From positions 1 through 41,810 of IMG/VR virus record IMGVR_UViG_3300020190_000126: 41,810 nucleotides of DNA; one strand, written 5' to 3'. This document shows, piece after piece, positions 38,285-41,810 of the stretch; the stretch's first letter is position 1; each line of letters opens with the position of its first letter. The stretch comes from a virus. The notes beneath the pieces were generated by a model. That model was not told the origin of the DNA. It saw only the letters and a program-made list of their open reading frames with translations, and did no database searches. The position numbers were made by a program, and so were the translations under genes.

Positions 38285-40294
38285 TCAGGAGGCCAGATCA
38301 CACAAATTTGCGATTTTCGTCCCGGCCCCACCTGGCTTTCCGAGCTTCACCGAGGCAAGCGTGAGCTCAAGGGCCTTTTTCCTCTTCGAGGCGAAGGTGA
38401 CGGTGTAGGCCCTCTCATCGAACCAAACGAGTTCGGCTCCCTCTGGGAGTGCGGCTTTTCCTTTCGAAGTCACTTTGCAGAGCGACTCACCCTCGAACAC
38501 GATGGCTTTCAGCACCTCGCCGAGTTTGAACACGCAGAGGTACTTTCGTGTCGCCACCTCAGCTTCTCGTTTTGCGAGAGTCACTGATGTGTAGGCGTCA
38601 GCAATGGGACCTTTGAAGGTCGCAGGCACTTTGCGGAGGAATCCGTCAGCGGTGAAGAACACCACTTTGTCCTTCTGATCGAGGACGAGTGCTCCACGTG
38701 GGCCTTTGGCTTGAGTGACAATGCCCTTCTTTTGGTCAACGAGCATGAACCTCGGCTTAGCCACTCGAGGAGCCTGGTCGCGTTTGGGCGCTCCGGGCGT
38801 GGTGACCTTCGTGAAGCCAGCCGGAGGCTCGATCAGAGCTGACCGACGCTTCTCTCCGTGACGTGTGGCGAGATCGCTCGCCAGCTTGAGGGCCCACTCA
38901 GTGCGGGCTTTCTTGTCATTTGCGAGGGTGGTCAACTCGGCGACCTCCACGATCAGCGCCTGCTCCTCAGCGAGCAATTCCTCGCGGTCAAGACCAGTGA
39001 GCTGACGAAGCTTCATCTCGAGGATGGCCTTCGCCTGATCGACTGTGAACTTGAGCGTGCGTGTGGTGATGAGAGTTGTGAGTGCGTCCTTTGGAGACGC
39101 CGAAGCACGAATGATCTTGATGACAGCGTCGATCTTGTCGATGGCTTTGAGAAAGCCACGAACAATCTCGAGACGCATCTCCTTCAGATCAAGTTCGTGT
39201 CGGAACTTGACTTCCAGGCGATCCAATCTCCACTCGAACCAGCGCGCACAAATGTCAACTGGCGAGAGCTCGACCGGTCGCGTACCGTCAATAACCAGCG
39301 TTTTTGCCGGATACTTAGTGTCAAGATCGGTGACTGCGAAGAGTTGCTGAGCCATTTGTTCAGCGTCCACACCGGGCTTCGCAATAACACTGACACGGTC
39401 TCCGGAGAGATCAGATTCATCGATGACTTCAGCGATTCCGTCGATTTTGCCCTTCTCGAGGGCGTCTTTGATTTGTTCACCCAATTTTTCAGGGTTGACC
39501 CGAGGAGGTAGGTTTGTAAACGTAACCACTCCTCGATTCTTCGCCCTACCAGACCGTTCTTGCGTAGAGACTTCGTACCGTGCACGACAGCGGATACTCC
39601 CGCTACCAGTCTGAGTGTAATTAAGAAGCTGTTCATCGCGGACAATGTCACACCCTGTGGGGAAATCAGGCAAAAGGAGTTCACGAGCCTTCTTGATGTC
39701 CTTTTTGGCCATCAATGCTGTAGCTTGCACCACATCACGGAGATTGTGTGGTGCGAGAGTGGTTGCGAATCCCACTGCAATGCCAGCGTCTCCATTCAGA
39801 AGGATGGACGGCACAGCGGTGTTGAAGCGGACAGCTTCCTGACGCGAACCGTCGTAGTTTGGACGAGTTTCCCACGTCGCACGATCTTGAAGGAGAAGGT
39901 CGACAGCTGACGGACGGAGTTTCGCTTCCGTATATCGCTCAGCAGCGGGACCATCAACAGAACTTCCAAAATTCCCGTGACCGTTCACCCAAGGCACATT
40001 GTTGTTCCACGCTGTCGCCATGTTGACGAGCGTGCCATAGCAACTTCCCTGGGGATGATAATAAGCAAGTGTCAAACCCGTGACACGAGCACACTTCACA
40101 AACTTTTTGTCAGGCAGCAGACCTTCCTCGATCATCGTCTGAAGGATGCGCCGAGCTGCTGGTTTCAGGCCGTCATAAAGATCAGGGATGGCACGGCCGA
40201 GGAGCACAGCCATCGCGTAATCTCCATAGTCCTCCTTCATCTGGTCAGCCAGATTGATGGAGACGATGTTGTCTTTCACAGTTGGTTTTGGCAT
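38285..40294 (-). CDS. Type II topoisomerase subunit A (GyrA/ParC-like)
   Basis: This 669-aa protein shows the GyrA/ParC breakage-reunion domain: DYAMAVLLGRAIPDLYDGLK, PAARRILQTMIEEGLLPDKK, then YYHPQGSCYGTLVNMA, VNGHGNFGSSVDGPAAERYT with catalytic Tyr121 preceded by Arg120, and IAVGFATTLAPHNLRDVV. The tower and coiled-coil region follow (RFNTAVPSILLNGD through LKFTVDQAKAILEMKLRQLT). The C-terminal ~150 residues are a shortened, divergent pinwheel-like part (FMLVDQKKGIVTQAKG, VVFFTADGFLRKVPA). Cellular GyrA is about 800-875 aa. It cuts and rejoins DNA with an ATPase subunit, which is not in the window. It follows a 70-aa gene by 4 nt. Whether it is gyrase or a topoisomerase IV-like relaxer cannot be told. 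Confidence 0.93.
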   Translation of the reverse strand: MPKPTVKDNIVSINLADQMKEDYGDYAMAVLLGRAIPDLYDGLKPAARRILQTMIEEGLLPDKKFVKCARVTGLTLAYYHPQGSCYGTLVNMATAWNNNVPWVNGHGNFGSSVDGPAAERYTEAKLRPSAVDLLLQDRATWETRPNYDGSRQEAVRFNTAVPSILLNGDAGIAVGFATTLAPHNLRDVVQATALMAKKDIKKARELLLPDFPTGCDIVRDEQLLNYTQTGSGSIRCRARYEVSTQERSGRAKNRGVVTFTNLPPRVNPEKLGEQIKDALEKGKIDGIAEVIDESDLSGDRVSVIAKPGVDAEQMAQQLFAVTDLDTKYPAKTLVIDGTRPVELSPVDICARWFEWRLDRLEVKFRHELDLKEMRLEIVRGFLKAIDKIDAVIKIIRASASPKDALTTLITTRTLKFTVDQAKAILEMKLRQLTGLDREELLAEEQALIVEVAELTTLANDKKARTEWALKLASDLATRHGEKRRSALIEPPAGFTKVTTPGAPKRDQAPRVAKPRFMLVDQKKGIVTQAKGPRGALVLDQKDKVVFFTADGFLRKVPATFKGPIADAYTSVTLAKREAEVATRKYLCVFKLGEVLKAIVFEGESLCKVTSKGKAALPEGAELVWFDERAYTVTFASKRKKALELTLASVKLGKPGGAGTKIANLCDLAS

Positions 40295-40298
40295 GTGT

Positions 40299-40511
40299 TC
40301 ACTCAGGCAGGGCCACTATAGCAATCCTACCACAAAGTTCCATCATGGTGTCGAACGTTTCGCTTTGGTCGAAATCGATGGTGTTGCCGAGAACTTCAAC
40401 CATCGAGTCAGTGACTGCCTCGTGAATGTCGTCCATCATTTTTTCATACAGCAGAGAGCTGATTTTCTCTACTGCTGCGTCGAGGATAAGCTGTTTGACT
40501 TGTGAGTTCAT
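40299..40511 (-). CDS. Hypothetical small helical protein, 70 aa
   Basis: From ATG 40511: MNSQVKQLILDAAVEKISSL, LYEKMMDDIHEAVTDSMVEV and LGNTIDFDQSETFDTMMELC, an acidic protein of mostly amphipathic helices. No family is recognised. A longer frame exists upstream, but its translation looks like a shadow of the 57-aa gene. It ends 4 nt before the GyrA-like gene, so it may be a partner or simply co-transcribed. Confidence 0.55.
   Translation of the reverse strand: MNSQVKQLILDAAVEKISSLLYEKMMDDIHEAVTDSMVEVLGNTIDFDQSETFDTMMELCGRIAIVALPE
40315..40322 (-). promoter_or_regulatory. GCTATAGT box upstream of the gyrA-like gene
   Basis: Minus-strand GCTATAGT, one base different from the boxes before the polymerase and the 182-aa gene, 21 nt before ATG 40294. 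It lies inside the 3' end of the 70-aa gene, so it could be chance. Confidence 0.25.
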
Positions 40512-40528
40512 TGTTTTGAAGTGGTTAA

Positions 40529-40702
40529 TCAGACGAGGTGCCAGACGCGTTCGCCCATGGCGGTGAGGGTCCAGTACTCCTTGCGGGTCATCCCCCACAC
40601 GGCGCCCCATTTGCGGGCGATGTAGCCGCCTCCGTAAAGGGCCTCGAGCTTCTTCTGGGAGATTTTGTCGAGGTCGAGAGCTTGAGTGGTTTGGTTTTTC
40701 AT
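40529..40702 (-). CDS. Hypothetical small protein, 57 aa
   Basis: From ATG 40702: MKNQTTQALDLDKISQKKLE, then ALYGGGYIARKWGAVWGMTR and KEYWTLTAMGERVWHLV. The aromatic, compact C-terminal half reads like a small winged-helix or replication-accessory fragment, but I cannot place it. The start is set by position: exactly 37 nt separate the ATG from the structured 37-nt element upstream, the same distance as for the 87-aa gene at 41426..41689. A small DNA-binding role is a guess. Confidence 0.6.
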   Translation of the reverse strand: MKNQTTQALDLDKISQKKLEALYGGGYIARKWGAVWGMTRKEYWTLTAMGERVWHLV

Positions 40703-40739
40703 AGTCCTATAGTCCCATAAAACTCGCGGCTTTGACACT

Positions 40740-40776
40740 GGGCCTAGTACCAGTTTGTGGACTGGCACAAGGGCCC
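40740..40776 (-). repeat. 37-nt structured element, copy 1
   Basis: Two nested stems are visible: an outer GGGCC/GGCCC arm pair and an inner 8-bp stem around a 6-nt loop, GTGCCAGT pairing with ACTGGTAC with one mismatch. It is 33/37 identical to 41727..41763 and lies 37 nt before the ATG of the 57-aa gene, just downstream of a terminator. The differences between copies keep or restore base pairs. It may be part of a promoter or a 5' UTR structure. Confidence 0.8.
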
Positions 40777-40797
40777 CCTGGTCCAGACCAAAACGTG

Positions 40798-40837
40798 AAA
40801 AACCCTCGGCGATGGCGTGTTATCCATCGCTCGAGGG
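40798..40837 (-). terminator. Intrinsic terminator after the 176-aa gene
   Basis: On the minus strand CCCTCG-A-GCGATGG and CCATCGC-CGAGGG form a 13-bp stem with one bulge and an 8-nt loop. A run of five T follows. It lies 56 nt past the stop at 40893 and ends the transcript before structured element copy 1. Confidence 0.92.
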
Positions 40838-40892
40838 CTCTCGTGAGATAAAAGTGAAAGTGTAAGAAACCCGGTTCAGTGCTGGTCTGGAC

Positions 40893-41423
40893 TCAAGTCC
40901 ATCCTAAGATCTCCTGCTCGAGTTCGTCCATAAAATTTGGAACTTCGTGGAAGGCCGGTTCGAGCACGGTCCTCTTGTAATTCACGGACCACGCGTACGT
41001 GGTAATCCCGCAGTTCGCGTAAAGATCTCGAGTGCGCGAGCGTGGTAGCTTCAACTTCTCAATTCTCTCCCTCTCCTTCACTGCTTCATTCTCATTGCTC
41101 ATACAGCGACAGACTGTCCTAAGTTCGTCAGCGAAGGGGAGGAAAGTCTCGAGAGAATCCAACAGCTCGGGGCGTTTACGAAGAACGAATCCCCACGGAC
41201 GGGGGCGATATATGTGGTCCTTAGTATCTACCTTCTCCTGCTGCCTATCAGAGTCTAGGCGTCGTTGAGTGATGCACGTAGACTTCGAGGGAAGAGAGAA
41301 GATAAGCTGATAGCATACATTGTCGAAGTGGCTGTCTCGCACATCAGAGCGAACTCCGGCACGAAGGAGACAGCGAATGGACTCGACTTGCTCGTCGAAG
41401 GGGATTTCAGGCTGACGAGGCAT
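40893..41423 (-). CDS. Hypothetical protein, 176 aa
   Basis: Not recognised. An Arg-rich alpha/beta protein beginning MPRQPEIPFDEQVESIRCLL, with five Cys residues spread along the chain (CLL, CYQ, CITQ, CRCMS, CGITT), RPRPWGFVLRKRPELLDSLE in the centre and a C-terminal acidic helix (NFMDELEQEILGWT). No membrane or signal segment. It follows the 87-aa gene after 2 nt and is the last gene before the terminator at 40798..40837, so the two form a short operon that would start at structured element copy 2. Confidence 0.65.
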   Translation of the reverse strand: MPRQPEIPFDEQVESIRCLLRAGVRSDVRDSHFDNVCYQLIFSLPSKSTCITQRRLDSDRQQEKVDTKDHIYRPRPWGFVLRKRPELLDSLETFLPFADELRTVCRCMSNENEAVKERERIEKLKLPRSRTRDLYANCGITTYAWSVNYKRTVLEPAFHEVPNFMDELEQEILGWT

Positions 41424-41425
41424 AA

Positions 41426-41689
41426 TCAGTTGTACAGCTTAGCGATGCGAGCGTTGTCTGCTGCGATGATGGGATCGCGACGCTCGAGAGCTGCGAGCCG
41501 CTTATCTTCGCGGACTTGAGCAGCATAGGTGCGCTTCACCTTGGAAAGGTTGACGACCATCTGCTTGCCAAGACCAGCAGCAGGAGTCATCGAGCCAGTG
41601 CGGCCCTTGCCACAGGCAACTTCGCCTGCGCCACGCTTAGGAGCACGTGTAGGAATCTGAGAGATCATCGGTTGAGTGATTTGATTCAT
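41426..41689 (-). CDS. Hypothetical basic protein, 87 aa
   Basis: From ATG 41689: MNQITQPMISQIPTRAPKRG, then AGEVACGKGRTGSMTPAAGL and GKQMVVNLSKVKRTYAAQVR, ending in a helical EDKRLAALERRDPIIAADNA. It is basic and Gly/Lys/Arg-rich, possibly a nucleic-acid or virion-internal protein; no family is recognised. The start is set by the identical 37-nt spacing to the structured element upstream, as for the 57-aa gene. Confidence 0.6.
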   Translation of the reverse strand: MNQITQPMISQIPTRAPKRGAGEVACGKGRTGSMTPAAGLGKQMVVNLSKVKRTYAAQVREDKRLAALERRDPIIAADNARIAKLYN

Positions 41690-41726
41690 AGGATCATAGT
41701 ACTGAGGCAAAGGGCCTTTGAGAACC

Positions 41727-41763
41727 AGGCCTAGTGCCAGTTTGAGGACTGGCACAAGGGCCT
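41727..41763 (-). repeat. 37-nt structured element, copy 2
   Basis: It matches 40740..40776 at 33/37 positions. Here the outer closing pair is A-T instead of G-C, and the inner stem GTGCCAGT/ACTGGCAC is fully paired. It starts at the last base of the stop codon of the partial gene upstream and lies 37 nt before ATG 41689. Both copies are followed by ACTAT seven nt before the ATG. Confidence 0.8.
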
Positions 41764-41810
41764 CAGCCCTGAAGGTACTCAGTCACTTCGACATCGTAGC
41801 AATCAGGCAC
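41763..41810 (-). CDS. C-terminal end of a gene entering from the right edge
   Basis: The minus-strand frame VPDCYDVEVTEYLQG ends with TGA at 41763..41765. Only 15 codons are inside the window, so neither the gene nor its full frame can be verified. It is suggested by its fit with the tight packing and by the structured element beginning at its stop codon. Confidence 0.35.
   Translation of the reverse strand: MPDCYDVEVTEYLQG

Noticed and set aside
40512-40768. Longer N-terminal extensions of the 57-aa and 70-aa genes
   Set aside because: For the 57-aa gene the extension is translated structured element and spacer. The similar extension of the 87-aa gene at 41690-41755 arises the same way, so the similarity is of DNA, not of protein. 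The extension of the 70-aa gene runs through the 57-aa gene in another frame.

Overview
This window looks like a contiguous piece of the genome of a contractile-tailed (myovirus-type) bacteriophage. Every supported gene lies on the minus strand, so transcription runs from the right edge to the left. Genes are packed with TAATG, TGATG or ATGA stop/start overlaps. No tRNA, rRNA, CRISPR array, integrase, transposase or host metabolic gene was seen. A cyanobacterial host is my best guess, from the SwmB-like domain and the style of the neck and fibre proteins, but nothing here proves it.

Layout in transcription order. (1) 41.8-36.3 kb: small unknown genes, two copies of a 37-nt structured element, a strong intrinsic terminator, a GyrA/ParC-like topoisomerase subunit, three unknown proteins and a 64-aa protein resembling the N-terminus of the next gene. 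(2) 36.3-30.2 kb: a large Ig-like-repeat virion protein, a DNA polymerase of the mitochondrial Pol gamma type, a small basic protein, a secreted RlpA-like protein and a P-loop kinase. (3) 29.7-23.0 kb: tail assembly chaperone with an apparent programmed -1 frameshift, Mu gpG-like morphogenesis protein, LysM/gpX-like tail protein, very large tail sheath, a ribbon-helix-helix protein and a gp25-like baseplate protein. (4) 23.0-14.8 kb, head module: Mu gp29-like (DUF935) portal, GIY-YIG endonuclease, 929-aa Mu gpI-like protease/scaffold, Mu F-like minor head protein, HNH endonuclease, probable capsid decoration protein, major capsid protein and tail tube, closed by an intrinsic terminator. (5) 14.8-1 kb, baseplate and fibres: a GIY-YIG relic, a gene without a normal start codon, gpJ-like baseplate protein, large unknown structural proteins, an OB-fold baseplate protein, a SwmB/DUF1320 fusion, a small fibre-like protein and a tail fibre cut by the left edge.

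The module is mosaic. Head, portal and protease are Mu-like, the baseplate has T4/P2-type parts, and replication uses Pol gamma-like and gyrase-like proteins. No tape-measure protein was recognised, so it probably lies outside the window. An eight-base motif, GGGTAAAA on the coding strand, occurs eight times. It sits mostly at the less tightly packed gene junctions and is the best candidate for a phage promoter or processing signal. Other points for follow-up are the structured 37-nt repeat with identical spacing to two start codons, three homing-endonuclease genes or relics in the structural operon, and the Pol gamma-type polymerase.

All homology statements rest on reading motifs by eye; no database search was run.
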